Shown piece after piece: positions 25,503 to 33,256 of a stretch of 64,000 bases of DNA. The notes beneath the pieces are model-generated. The model had not been told where the DNA came from. It searched no databases and was given only the letters and a program-made list of their open reading frames with translations. Within the stretch, counting starts at the first letter, position 1, and each line of letters begins with the position of its first letter. The position numbers and the translations under genes are program-made. This DNA comes from Biostraticola tofi (lineage in GTDB: Bacteria; Pseudomonadota; Gammaproteobacteria; Enterobacterales; Enterobacteriaceae). Location of the stretch: positions 481,475-545,474 of the forward strand of contig NZ_SMCR01000003.1 of the NCBI RefSeq assembly GCF_004343195.1, written 5' to 3'.

Positions 25503-26594
25503 GTGAACATAAAACCCACCTTAATCAAACAACTGGTCAATTATGGCCCGAAAGACTATCGCCTGGTCTCTGCGCCGCTGCCGGAGCCAAAAGCGAATGA
25601 ACTGCTGGTAAAAGTCGGTGCATGCGGCATCTGCGCCTCTGATTTTCACTGCTACCACGGGGCGCCGATGTTTTGGGGCAACGAGACGTTTCCTCCGTAT
25701 GTCAAAACCCCGGTGGTCAGCGGCCATGAGTTCTACGGTACCGTTCATGCGGCCGGCCCGAATGCGCTGGAACATTTCGGCGTCGCGCTCGGCGACCGGG
25801 TCATTGCGGAACAGATCGTACCTTGCGATAAATGCCGTTTTTGCCGCAATGGGCAGTACTGGATGTGTGAAAAACACGATATCTACGGTTTTCAGAAAGA
25901 TGACGCCGATGGGGGCATGACGGAATACATGCTGTTTAAACCTACCAGTCGTGTACACAAAATCCCGCAGTCGCTGTCGCTGGAAGAGTGCGCGCTGATT
26001 GAGCCGTTCTCCTGTTCGGTACACGCGGTCAATCGTGGCGATATTCAGTTTAACGACGTCGTCGTGCTGGCCGGCGCCGGAACCTTAGGGCTTGGTATGA
26101 TACAGGCCATCAAACTCAAAACCCCAAAGAAACTCATTGTTATCGATACGATGCCGCACCGCCTGGCGCTGGCGAGCAAGCTTGGCGCAGATGAAGTGAT
26201 GAATCCGCTTGAAGAGGATGTCATCGCGAAAGTGAAGGCGATGACCGACGGCTATGGCTGCGATGTCTACATTGAAGCTACCGGCAACCCGGCGGCCGTC
26301 AATCAGGGGCTGCAAATGATCCGCAAGCTTGGGCGCTTTGTTGAATTCAGTGTGTTTAGCCGTGAGACCTCGGTTGACTGGTCAATCATCGGCGACAGAA
26401 AAGAGCTGGATATCCGTGGCGCGCATTTGAGCCCTGGCTGCTACGAGACGGTTATTGATCTCTTTAGCCGCAAGCTTATGACGGCAGAAAACATCGTGAC
26501 GCATCAGTTTCCGCTCGACCGTTGGGAGCAGGCCTTTGCAACATTTGGCACCGCCGAAGCAATCAAAGTGCTGCTGGTACCACACGCGCAATAA
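25503..26594 (+). CDS. Zinc-dependent medium-chain dehydrogenase (polyol dehydrogenase-like)
   Basis: A 363-residue MDR enzyme. Catalytic zinc ligands are in GACGICASDFHCYHG and in SGHEF. Structural zinc cysteines are CDKCRFCRNGQYWMC. The NAD-binding motif is VVLAGAGTLGLGMIQA, near residues 180-195. GTG 25503 is preferred because GGGAAATGAAG lies just upstream; the frame is open further, back to 25428, which would cover operator 2. It resembles L-threitol/erythritol or sorbitol-type dehydrogenases, but the substrate is not certain. It leads the module controlled by the LacI-family protein and precedes a GPH transporter and a GH105 hydrolase. Confidence 0.87.
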   Translation: MNIKPTLIKQLVNYGPKDYRLVSAPLPEPKANELLVKVGACGICASDFHCYHGAPMFWGNETFPPYVKTPVVSGHEFYGTVHAAGPNALEHFGVALGDRVIAEQIVPCDKCRFCRNGQYWMCEKHDIYGFQKDDADGGMTEYMLFKPTSRVHKIPQSLSLEECALIEPFSCSVHAVNRGDIQFNDVVVLAGAGTLGLGMIQAIKLKTPKKLIVIDTMPHRLALASKLGADEVMNPLEEDVIAKVKAMTDGYGCDVYIEATGNPAAVNQGLQMIRKLGRFVEFSVFSRETSVDWSIIGDRKELDIRGAHLSPGCYETVIDLFSRKLMTAENIVTHQFPLDRWEQAFATFGTAEAIKVLLVPHAQ

Positions 26595-26681
26595 TGAGTT
26601 TTACATCCAAGATCAGGTGTTGGCAACCCTACAATATGCCAGCACCGTACCCCAATCCACCATGCTTCGGGGCACATAACA

Positions 26682-28277
26682 ATGAAACAGCGAAAGATAG
26701 GATTACATCATTATCTGGCGTACGGCTCGGGAGACTTTCTCGGCGCTGGCACGGCAGTGTTAACCTCGGCCTGGCTGCTCTATTTCTATACCAGCTTTTG
26801 CGGGCTGACACCCATCGAAGCGACCATGATCTTTGCCTGCGCACGCGTGCTCGATGCAGTGGTAAGCCCGCTGATGGGCTATGTGAGCGACAACTTTGGC
26901 GGCACCTGGCTGGGGCGGCGCTTTGGCCGACGAAAATTCTTTATCTTACTGGGTATTCCTTCCATATTCAGCTACAGCATTATGTGGGTTGGAGACATGG
27001 GTTTCTGGTATTACCTGCTCACCTACCTGCTGTTTGATATCGTCTATACCATGATTCTGGTGCCCTATGAAACATTGGTACCTGAAATGACAGATGACTT
27101 TAAGCACAAGTCGAAATTCTCCGGGGCGCGCATCGCCATGGGACAGCTTTCAGCCATACTTGCAGCCTTTCTGCCGGGCGTTTTTCTGTCGCATTTCGGC
27201 AAAGACAATCCGCTGTCTTTCTTTTACGCAAGCCTGGTTCTGGCTGTGATTTGTGCCATTGTCCTGACGTTGGTCTACTGCTTTACCTGGGAACGGCCTT
27301 CAGAGCTGAAATCTGAAGCAGAGCGCCAGCAGGCGCGGGGCGATGAAAGCCTGACGCTGGGCGCTCGCCTCAAACGCCTGCGGATCGAATTGACCTCCAC
27401 TTTTCGCATCAAGATTTTCCGCCAGCACCTGGGGTTATACCTCGGCGGCTATATCGCGCAGGATGTGTTCAATGCCGTGTTCACCTATTACGTCGTGTTT
27501 GTGCTTATGCAGACGGCGCAAACCGCATCAAACTTAATGGGCGTGATGGCAATCCTGCAGTTCGTTGCGGTCATTGGCATGATCCCACTGTGTATCCGCT
27601 TTGGGCCGGCACCGGCCTATCGCGTTGTGGTGGTGCTGTTTGGCCTGGCATCCGTCTCGTTTGCCCTGGTCTACTACGCAGGAATGAGCGATGTTTATTC
27701 GCTGCTCCTGTTTATTTCCGCCGTGGCTGGGCTGGGGCGTGGCGGGATCAACTATATTCCCTGGAATATCTACACCTATATTTCTGATGTGGATGAGACC
27801 ATTACCGCTCAGCGGCGTGAGGGCATATTCGCCGGCGTAATGACTATGACGCGCAAAGCCTCGCAGGCGGGGGCTGTCATGCTGGTAGGGATCATCATGC
27901 AGCTGTCCGGTTTCGTGTCGGGCAAGAGCGTGCAGGATCCACAGGTCAGCCACACCATCTTGCAGATACTGAGCTTTGGTACCCTGGGGGTATTGGCTAT
28001 CGGATTTCTGATTTCTCTGAAATTCAAGCTTAATTTGCAGAGTCATCAACTACTGCAACAGGAGAATCAGCGTATGCGCAGAGCCAATCGCCCGCTGCCG
28101 GAAAGCGTTTCGCCTGATGCGCGGGCAACATTAGAAATGCTGACCGGCATGAAATACGAATCCTTGTGGGGTAACAATAACATCGGCTATCTCAATCGCC
28201 AGAAAGCACCGCCCGTGAAAGCGAATGGAGCCCCTATACCGCCTACTTCTTCTGAAAATGACAAATATGCAGGATGA
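26682..28277 (+). CDS. GPH-family oligosaccharide:cation symporter (RhiT-like)
   Basis: A 531-residue transporter. LHHYLAYGSGDFLGAGTAVL at the N-terminus, DAVVSPLMGYVSDNFG and RFGRRKFFILLGIP are GPH-family signatures. A long loop (~205-240) and a hydrophilic C-terminal tail of about 75 residues make it longer than most GPH members. Being coupled to a GH105 unsaturated glycuronyl hydrolase, it recalls the rhiT-rhiN pair for rhamnogalacturonan oligomers in plant-associated Enterobacterales. It probably imports unsaturated uronide-containing oligosaccharides. Confidence 0.85.
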   Translation: MKQRKIGLHHYLAYGSGDFLGAGTAVLTSAWLLYFYTSFCGLTPIEATMIFACARVLDAVVSPLMGYVSDNFGGTWLGRRFGRRKFFILLGIPSIFSYSIMWVGDMGFWYYLLTYLLFDIVYTMILVPYETLVPEMTDDFKHKSKFSGARIAMGQLSAILAAFLPGVFLSHFGKDNPLSFFYASLVLAVICAIVLTLVYCFTWERPSELKSEAERQQARGDESLTLGARLKRLRIELTSTFRIKIFRQHLGLYLGGYIAQDVFNAVFTYYVVFVLMQTAQTASNLMGVMAILQFVAVIGMIPLCIRFGPAPAYRVVVVLFGLASVSFALVYYAGMSDVYSLLLFISAVAGLGRGGINYIPWNIYTYISDVDETITAQRREGIFAGVMTMTRKASQAGAVMLVGIIMQLSGFVSGKSVQDPQVSHTILQILSFGTLGVLAIGFLISLKFKLNLQSHQLLQQENQRMRRANRPLPESVSPDARATLEMLTGMKYESLWGNNNIGYLNRQKAPPVKANGAPIPPTSSENDKYAG

Positions 28278-28282
28278 CAAAT

Positions 28283-29425
28283 ATGACGATTTATCCGGTA
28301 AAACACAGCGCCTTGCTGCGCCAACAGGAACACTTTATCTGCCGTGATGCGCTTAAAGCGTTAATCCATAAGGTGACCAGTAATCTCGTTGCCATTGAAG
28401 ATACCACGGGGGAATTCGCATTGCATCTGGATGACGGCCGGATTATTGACGCCAAGGGCTGGGCGGCAGGATGGGAGTGGACCCATGGCGTCGGCCTGTA
28501 CGGTATTTTTCAATACTACCGGCAGACGAGCGATGAGTCGATGCGCGCTATTATTGACGACTGGTTTAAAGCCCGGCTGTCGGAGGGCACGCCGACTAAA
28601 AATGTGAATACAGTCTGCCCACTGTTAACCCTCGCATATCGCTATGAAGAAACCCGCAATCCGGCCTGGCTGCCGCTGCTGGAGCGTTGGGCCGAATGGG
28701 TGATGTACCAGATGCCGCGTACGGAAAAAGGCGGGATTCAGCACGTTGTTATTCATAAAGAAAATAACCAGCAGCTGTGGGATGACACCCTGATGATGAC
28801 GGTGATGCCGCTGGCTAAGATCGGCAAACTGCTTGGGCGTCAGGAATATGTTGAAGAAGCCAAGTTTCAGTTCCTCACCCATATACAGTATCTGATGGAC
28901 CGGGAAACCGGGCTGTGGTTCCATGGCTGGACGTTTGAAGGCAATCACAACTTTTCACGCGCTCGCTGGGCGAGAGGGAACAGCTGGTTGACGGTAGCTA
29001 TCCCTGATTTTATCGAACTGCTGGATCTGCCGGAATACGATGCAACGCGCCGTTTTTTACTGGAAGTATTGAACAGCCAAGTCAGCGCACTGGTTCATTT
29101 GCAGGATGAAAGCGGTCTTTGGCATACACTGCTAGATGACAGCGACTCCTATCTGGAGAGCTCGGCAACCGCAGGATTTGCCTATGGCATTCTGAAGGCG
29201 GTGCGTAAACGCTATATTGATGCTGCTTATGGAAAAGTCGGGCAGAAGGCGATACGTGGCGTGATTAACTGTATCAGTGATGAAGGAGAACTTACGCAGT
29301 GTTCATTCGGTACAGAAATGGGACCCGATCTGGAGTATTACCGCCAGATCCCATTGACGTCGATGCCGTACGGGCAGGCGATGGCAATATTGTGTATGGC
29401 TGAGTATTTGCATGTTTACCTCTAA
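28283..29425 (+). CDS. GH105 unsaturated rhamnogalacturonyl hydrolase (RhiN/YteR-like)
   Basis: About 380 residues with the (alpha/alpha)6 barrel pattern of GH105/GH88. Recognisable pieces are GWAAGWEWTHGVGLYG, the catalytic Asp region QLWDDTLMMTVMPLAKIG, and HNFSRARWARGNSWL (the ARGN-W motif). It hydrolyses the unsaturated uronic residue from the non-reducing end of lyase products, using a hydration mechanism. AGGA at 28271-28274 is 8 bases before ATG 28283. ATG 28274 overlaps the upstream stop and is also possible. No signal peptide is visible, so it works in the cytoplasm after import by the coupled transporter. Confidence 0.88.
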   Translation: MTIYPVKHSALLRQQEHFICRDALKALIHKVTSNLVAIEDTTGEFALHLDDGRIIDAKGWAAGWEWTHGVGLYGIFQYYRQTSDESMRAIIDDWFKARLSEGTPTKNVNTVCPLLTLAYRYEETRNPAWLPLLERWAEWVMYQMPRTEKGGIQHVVIHKENNQQLWDDTLMMTVMPLAKIGKLLGRQEYVEEAKFQFLTHIQYLMDRETGLWFHGWTFEGNHNFSRARWARGNSWLTVAIPDFIELLDLPEYDATRRFLLEVLNSQVSALVHLQDESGLWHTLLDDSDSYLESSATAGFAYGILKAVRKRYIDAAYGKVGQKAIRGVINCISDEGELTQCSFGTEMGPDLEYYRQIPLTSMPYGQAMAILCMAEYLHVYL

Positions 29426-29484
29426 GGGCATGACGCATTTTCGTCTGGACGCTAAGCACCGTCTTAATTAGTCTGCCACTGGCA

Positions 29485-29513
29485 TGCGGGTAGCACAACG
29501 AATACTGCCCGCA
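29485..29513 (+). terminator. Stem-loop after the GH105 gene, possible terminator
   Basis: TGCGGGTAG and CTGCCCGCA (one G-T pair) form a 9-bp stem around an 11-base loop, 60 bases after the GH105 stop. The following sequence has only a short T-run (ATTTTCC), so termination strength is uncertain. Confidence 0.4.
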
Positions 29514-29742
29514 CCGCATTTTCCGATGCCATTCATGATTACCTCACTAAATGAGCCGCGAGCGAGGGTGAAATACTGTCTAGATCCATTCAATATTGAC
29601 TGCGAAACGAAAATTTACATCCCTGTGCCGTGAGTCGTAGAAGGGCCCCAACAATCACCACTCTGCCAGGGGATATTTCCTGTCTGGCCGACTGACACCG
29701 GACCATGACCGGCCAGGGGCCGTTCCGTTGTTGGTGCAGAAG

Positions 29743-29759
29743 CGCACCTGCCTGGTGCA
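29743..29759. promoter_or_regulatory. Candidate NtrC enhancer site
   Basis: CGCACC-TGCCT-GGTGCA matches the NtrC consensus TGCACC-N5-GGTGCA in 11 of 12 specified positions. Its centre is about 95 bases upstream of the predicted sigma-54 start, a normal enhancer distance. A nearby TTGGTGCA (29731-29738) could be an extra half-site. Confidence 0.65.
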
Positions 29760-29820
29760 GCGGGTGGCGAAATACGGGCATATCAGTAGGGAAACTCGCC
29801 TAATCAGCCCCCTTAAAAAC

Positions 29821-29836
29821 TGGCACGGCGTTTGCT
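29821..29836 (+). promoter_or_regulatory. Sigma-54 (RpoN) promoter of the transporter-hydrolase operon
   Basis: TGGCAC-GGCGT-TTGCT matches the -24/-12 consensus TGGCAC-N5-TTGCW exactly. The GG (29822) and GC (29834) elements are 12 bases apart. Transcription should begin near 29846, giving a leader of roughly 160 bases before the NCS1 transporter start codon. Together with the NtrC-like site it points to nitrogen-limitation control. Confidence 0.75.
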
Positions 29837-29872
29837 GCAAGATAATACCGCCATGGTCAGCCCTGGTTGATA

Positions 29873-29888
29873 CAGGCAACGTTGCCTG
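29873..29888 (+). promoter_or_regulatory. Leader hairpin P1 with hexaloop AACGTT, candidate ANTAR target
   Basis: CAGGC-AACGTT-GCCTG gives a 5-bp stem and a six-base loop with A at position 1 and G at position 4, the pattern published for ANTAR-protein RNA targets. It lies in the predicted leader about 27 bases after the start site. The operon itself encodes an ANTAR protein at 34423-35040. The whole 16-mer is also a perfect DNA palindrome. Confidence 0.6.
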
Positions 29889-29941
29889 CTGCGGTCTACA
29901 TTCCAGCGCAGCGTTACACCGGGCGCATACAATTTATCATT

Positions 29942-29953
29942 GGCAAAGAAGCC
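29942..29953 (+). promoter_or_regulatory. Leader hairpin P2 with hexaloop AAAGAA overlapping the terminator arm
   Basis: GGC-AAAGAA-GCC has a hexaloop with A at position 1 and G at position 4. Its 3' strand (29951-29953) is part of the 5' arm of the terminator at 29949-29988, so forming P2 would block the terminator. The stem is only 3 bp and would need the protein to be stable, which is the weak point of this call. Confidence 0.5.
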
Positions 29954-29988
29954 CCATCGACTTAACCGGTCGGCGGGGCTTTTTTTTA
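29949..29988 (+). terminator. Intrinsic terminator inside the operon leader (attenuator)
   Basis: AAGCCCC-ATCGAC pairs with GGTCGG-CGGGGCTT (13 bp, one mismatch and one wobble), followed by a run of eight T. It ends only about 17 bases before the ATG of the NCS1 transporter gene and directly before its GGGAG ribosome site. It therefore cannot serve an upstream gene alone: it is placed to abort the operon's own transcription. Confidence 0.85.
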
Positions 29989-30004
29989 TTTTGGGAGCAT
30001 AGTG

Positions 30005-31498
30005 ATGGGAAAACTCAAACAATGGTTTCAGGGACCTCAGGATATTACTGAGGCTGAAGCCGTAGAGGATTACGCGGTAGGGCGGGTGCCTGCGCATTAT
30101 CGCTGGCCGATTCCGGCCATTATTCTGGTGTTGCTGGGCAACTCCACTGCGATGTTCTGGTTCAGCCTCGGCGCTGATATGAGCTACCAGGTCGGCTGGC
30201 CAACGCTTTTGCTGCCGATTGCCTATCTGGTGGTGTTCGCCACCCTTATCGGCGCCTGCATTATGAGGCTGGCGAGCAGGGAGGGATTGTCGCTGAACCT
30301 GATGACCCGCGGCCTCGGTTTCGGTTATATGGGCTCGGCCTTCACCTCGCTTATCTATGCCATCAACTTTATCTTCTATTTCCTGTTTGAAGGTACCATC
30401 GTTTCCCATGCCATCGCCAATTATGCCGGCATCGCGGTTAATTCACCGGCCGGAGTGGCTATTTTTGCCGTGACCGGCCTGGCCGCTATCTGGTTTGTCT
30501 GGAAAGGCATGTCGTCGATGCAGTTCCTGCAAACCTGGGGCGTGCCGATCTTTATCCTGCTGTTTGGCTTTTGCATTTGGCAACTGACCCACCACTACCA
30601 GCCGATCGGTTTCTCCGGCTGGCATGCAAAAAGCGACGTCGACAGCAACGCCCTGTGGTTGGTCATGAATATGGCCAATGGCCAGATTGTGTTCCAGGGA
30701 CTGATGGCGACTGATTACGGCCGCTTTGCCAAACCCGGGGTGACGCATAAGGGTACCGCTACCATTATGCTGGGAATGTTGATGCCGATCGTGGTGGTGA
30801 TGCTGTTCGGCGCCTTTATGGCCTACACCCTGATGCCGAATATCAAACAAGGCGATGCTTGGTCGCTGGCGTTGGATCCGGGTTTTGTGTTCCCGCTGAT
30901 TATTGGCCTGACCGGCGTGCTGTTCGCCATCATTACCCAGATCCGCATCAACGTGCTCAACCTTTACTCCGGTTCGATTGCGCTGTCCAATACCATGGAT
31001 ATGGCCTTTAACTATCGCCCGGGTCGGCAATGGTGGATGGTGCTGGTCTGGGCATTGGGCGTCATCTTCTATGTGTTTAATGTCCTGCAGTATACCGGCA
31101 CGTTTCTCTCGATAACCGGCATTCTGACCAATACCTGGGTATTTATCATCCTGGCTGATTACTTTATCTGCCGCAAATTATTCAAACTGGCGCCTAGCGA
31201 CTTTATCGAATATCGCAAAGAGTATCTGCGGATGTGGAATCCCTCAGGCACTATCGCTTTGGTCATGGCGGTCGCGGTGGGTGCGGCGGGCGTGCTGGGG
31301 CTTTACCCGATGGTATACGCCTCCTTTATCGCCATGCTGGTGGGCCCGATAATCCATGTGATCCTAAGCGTCGCCACCCGCGGCCAGTACTATTTCAACA
31401 CCTTCCCGCTGGATATGCCGACCGATTGGCGTCCTTCAGACGCGTACAGCGGCCCCAAGCCGCAATTCGCCCCACAACTTAACAAGGAAGCTGAATAA
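30005..31498 (+). CDS. NCS1-family nucleobase/allantoin-type cation symporter
   Basis: A 497-residue protein with about twelve membrane segments. The N-terminal cytoplasmic part (AVEDYAVGRVPAHYRWP) and the segment STAMFWFSLGADMSYQVGW are typical of NCS1 (CodB/PucI) transporters. QIRINVLNLYSGSIALSN in the seventh-eighth helix region and YFICRKLF near the end also fit. ATG 30005 follows GGGAG by 7 bases. The stop overlaps the next gene's start by one base (TAATG). Given the amidase and the Ami-type regulators in the same operon, the cargo is probably a nitrogen-rich amide, ureide or hydantoin-like compound taken up as a nitrogen source. Confidence 0.88.
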   Translation: MGKLKQWFQGPQDITEAEAVEDYAVGRVPAHYRWPIPAIILVLLGNSTAMFWFSLGADMSYQVGWPTLLLPIAYLVVFATLIGACIMRLASREGLSLNLMTRGLGFGYMGSAFTSLIYAINFIFYFLFEGTIVSHAIANYAGIAVNSPAGVAIFAVTGLAAIWFVWKGMSSMQFLQTWGVPIFILLFGFCIWQLTHHYQPIGFSGWHAKSDVDSNALWLVMNMANGQIVFQGLMATDYGRFAKPGVTHKGTATIMLGMLMPIVVVMLFGAFMAYTLMPNIKQGDAWSLALDPGFVFPLIIGLTGVLFAIITQIRINVLNLYSGSIALSNTMDMAFNYRPGRQWWMVLVWALGVIFYVFNVLQYTGTFLSITGILTNTWVFIILADYFICRKLFKLAPSDFIEYRKEYLRMWNPSGTIALVMAVAVGAAGVLGLYPMVYASFIAMLVGPIIHVILSVATRGQYYFNTFPLDMPTDWRPSDAYSGPKPQFAPQLNKEAE

Positions 31499-33222
31499 TG
31501 ACCGGGACACCCTTGCAGGTAGCGGCCATCCAGTTTGAGCCGACGCAGTTTCAAAAAGAGGATAATGTTCGCCAGTTGCTGATACTGGCCGCAGAGGCGG
31601 CCAAAGGCGGCGCCCGGCTGATTGTGATGCCGGAAATGGCCACCACCGGTTATTGCTGGCGCGACCGGCAGGAAGTAGCGCCTTATGTGGAAAGCGTCGA
31701 TGGCGAGACCTGCCAGCGTTTCTGCGCCCTGGCGCGCGAGCATCACTGTTATCTGGTGGTGGGCATGCCGGAAGAAGATAGCCACACCGGCCTTTATTAC
31801 AACAGTGCGGTACTGATCGGCCCTGCGGGGATCATTGGCGTGCACCGCAAGACCCATCCCTATATTTCGGAACCTAAATGGGCGGCCAATGGCGACCTGG
31901 GGCATCAGGTGTTTGCCACGCCGATCGGCAATATTGCCTTGCTGATTTGCATGGATATCCACTTTATAGAAACCGCGCGCCTGGCGGCGGTCGGTGGTGC
32001 GCAGATTATCTGTCATATCAGCAATTGGCTGGCTGAGCGTACCCCGTCGCCTTACTGGCTGACTCGCGCCTGGGAGAATGGCTGTGCGCTGGTTGAAAGC
32101 AACCGCTGGGGCTGGGAGCGCACAGTACAGTTCAGTGGCGGCAGCTGTGTGGTGGACAGTGACGGCCGGCTGTTGGCGGCCCGTGATGACGGCGACGGCA
32201 TTGTGGCGGCCACTATCACGCTGACGCCGCATAATGTGGCGCTGCAAAAGCGTCGCCCTGAGCTTTACCAGCGCCTGATGACCAACACCTTCAGCTGGAA
32301 TCCCGGCGATTTTTTTGGCCTGTACGGATTGGAACCATTGCCCCGGGGAAAGCGGTCTGCGGTGGCTGTAGCCCAGTTTACCCCACTGCCCGAGCCGCAA
32401 CTCAATCTGCGTAAGATGCGTGAATTTGCCCAGGCGGCCAAAGCCAATGGCGCCGAGCTGGTGGTGTTTCCTGAAAAGGCATTAACCGGGGGCGATGGAT
32501 CTGAACAGGCCATCAGCGCCGACCATCCGGCGATCGCCGCGTTTTTGCAGTTGGCAATGGAACTGGATCTGGCCTTGCTGACCGGCTGGATCGAGCAGGA
32601 AGGGGATGTTTATTACAACAGCGCCCTGCTGGTCGGCACGCAAGGGATCATTGCCCATTATCGCCAGATCCACCTTAACCGTGCCGATAGGCTGTGGGCG
32701 ACGGCGGGTGAACGCTGGGTCAGCGCCGATCTCCCTTGCGGCCGGATCGGTTTGCTGTTGGGAGAGGATTTGCTGATGCCGGAATCCGGCCGCATTCTGG
32801 CGCTGGAGGGCTGCGATGTGATTGCCTGCCCGGCGTCGCTTGCTGAACCCTTGCCGCTGGCCCACCGTGGCACCGTGATTCGCCACAACTACCCGATCCC
32901 CACCGGCGCCGACCCGTTGCACTGCCTGCTGCCGCGAGTGCGAGCAGGTGAGAATAACGTGTGGCTGGCGTTTGCCAACAGCTGCGACCCAGAGCACGGC
33001 AGTTTTGGCATCAGCGGCATTTATGGCCCGGATACCTTCGCATTCCCACGCTCGGAAGCTAAAGTCATGCAAACTGAAGGAATGGCCACCCTGACGATTG
33101 ATACCGGCGACAGCAGCGTGCCTTACCCGACCCATGTGGTGCGGCGAAAAGATCTGGTATTGATGCGTCAACCGCACTATTACTCGGCACTGGTGGTCAA
33201 CTCCCGACATGACGTCAGGTAA
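31498..33222 (+). CDS. Tandem carbon-nitrogen hydrolase (nitrilase fold), second domain lacking catalytic residues
   Basis: A 574-residue fusion of two nitrilase-fold domains. Domain 1 (1-~270) keeps the full triad: Glu46 in MPEMATT, Lys118 in HRKTHPY and Cys151 in LLICMDIHF. Domain 2 (~285-560) keeps Glu326 in FPEKALT, but has Gln390 in place of Lys (YRQIHLN) and Gly422 in place of Cys (LLGEDLL). It should therefore be inactive and act as scaffold, dimerisation or ligand-sensing part. Most family members are single domains of ~260-300 residues that pair as dimers, so this is a fused pseudo-dimer. It occupies the place of AmiE in an ami-like operon and probably deaminates or hydrolyses the imported amide. 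Confidence 0.9.
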   Translation: MTGTPLQVAAIQFEPTQFQKEDNVRQLLILAAEAAKGGARLIVMPEMATTGYCWRDRQEVAPYVESVDGETCQRFCALAREHHCYLVVGMPEEDSHTGLYYNSAVLIGPAGIIGVHRKTHPYISEPKWAANGDLGHQVFATPIGNIALLICMDIHFIETARLAAVGGAQIICHISNWLAERTPSPYWLTRAWENGCALVESNRWGWERTVQFSGGSCVVDSDGRLLAARDDGDGIVAATITLTPHNVALQKRRPELYQRLMTNTFSWNPGDFFGLYGLEPLPRGKRSAVAVAQFTPLPEPQLNLRKMREFAQAAKANGAELVVFPEKALTGGDGSEQAISADHPAIAAFLQLAMELDLALLTGWIEQEGDVYYNSALLVGTQGIIAHYRQIHLNRADRLWATAGERWVSADLPCGRIGLLLGEDLLMPESGRILALEGCDVIACPASLAEPLPLAHRGTVIRHNYPIPTGADPLHCLLPRVRAGENNVWLAFANSCDPEHGSFGISGIYGPDTFAFPRSEAKVMQTEGMATLTIDTGDSSVPYPTHVVRRKDLVLMRQPHYYSALVVNSRHDVR

Positions 33223-33256
33223 CGGTGGCCTGCGGGCCATTTTTAAGGGTGAATCG

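Noticed and set aside
29840..30004. Metabolite riboswitch (guanidine or purine class) in the leader.
   Set aside because: I could not match conserved core bases of those classes, whereas the hexaloop hairpins and the ANTAR gene in the same operon explain the terminator.
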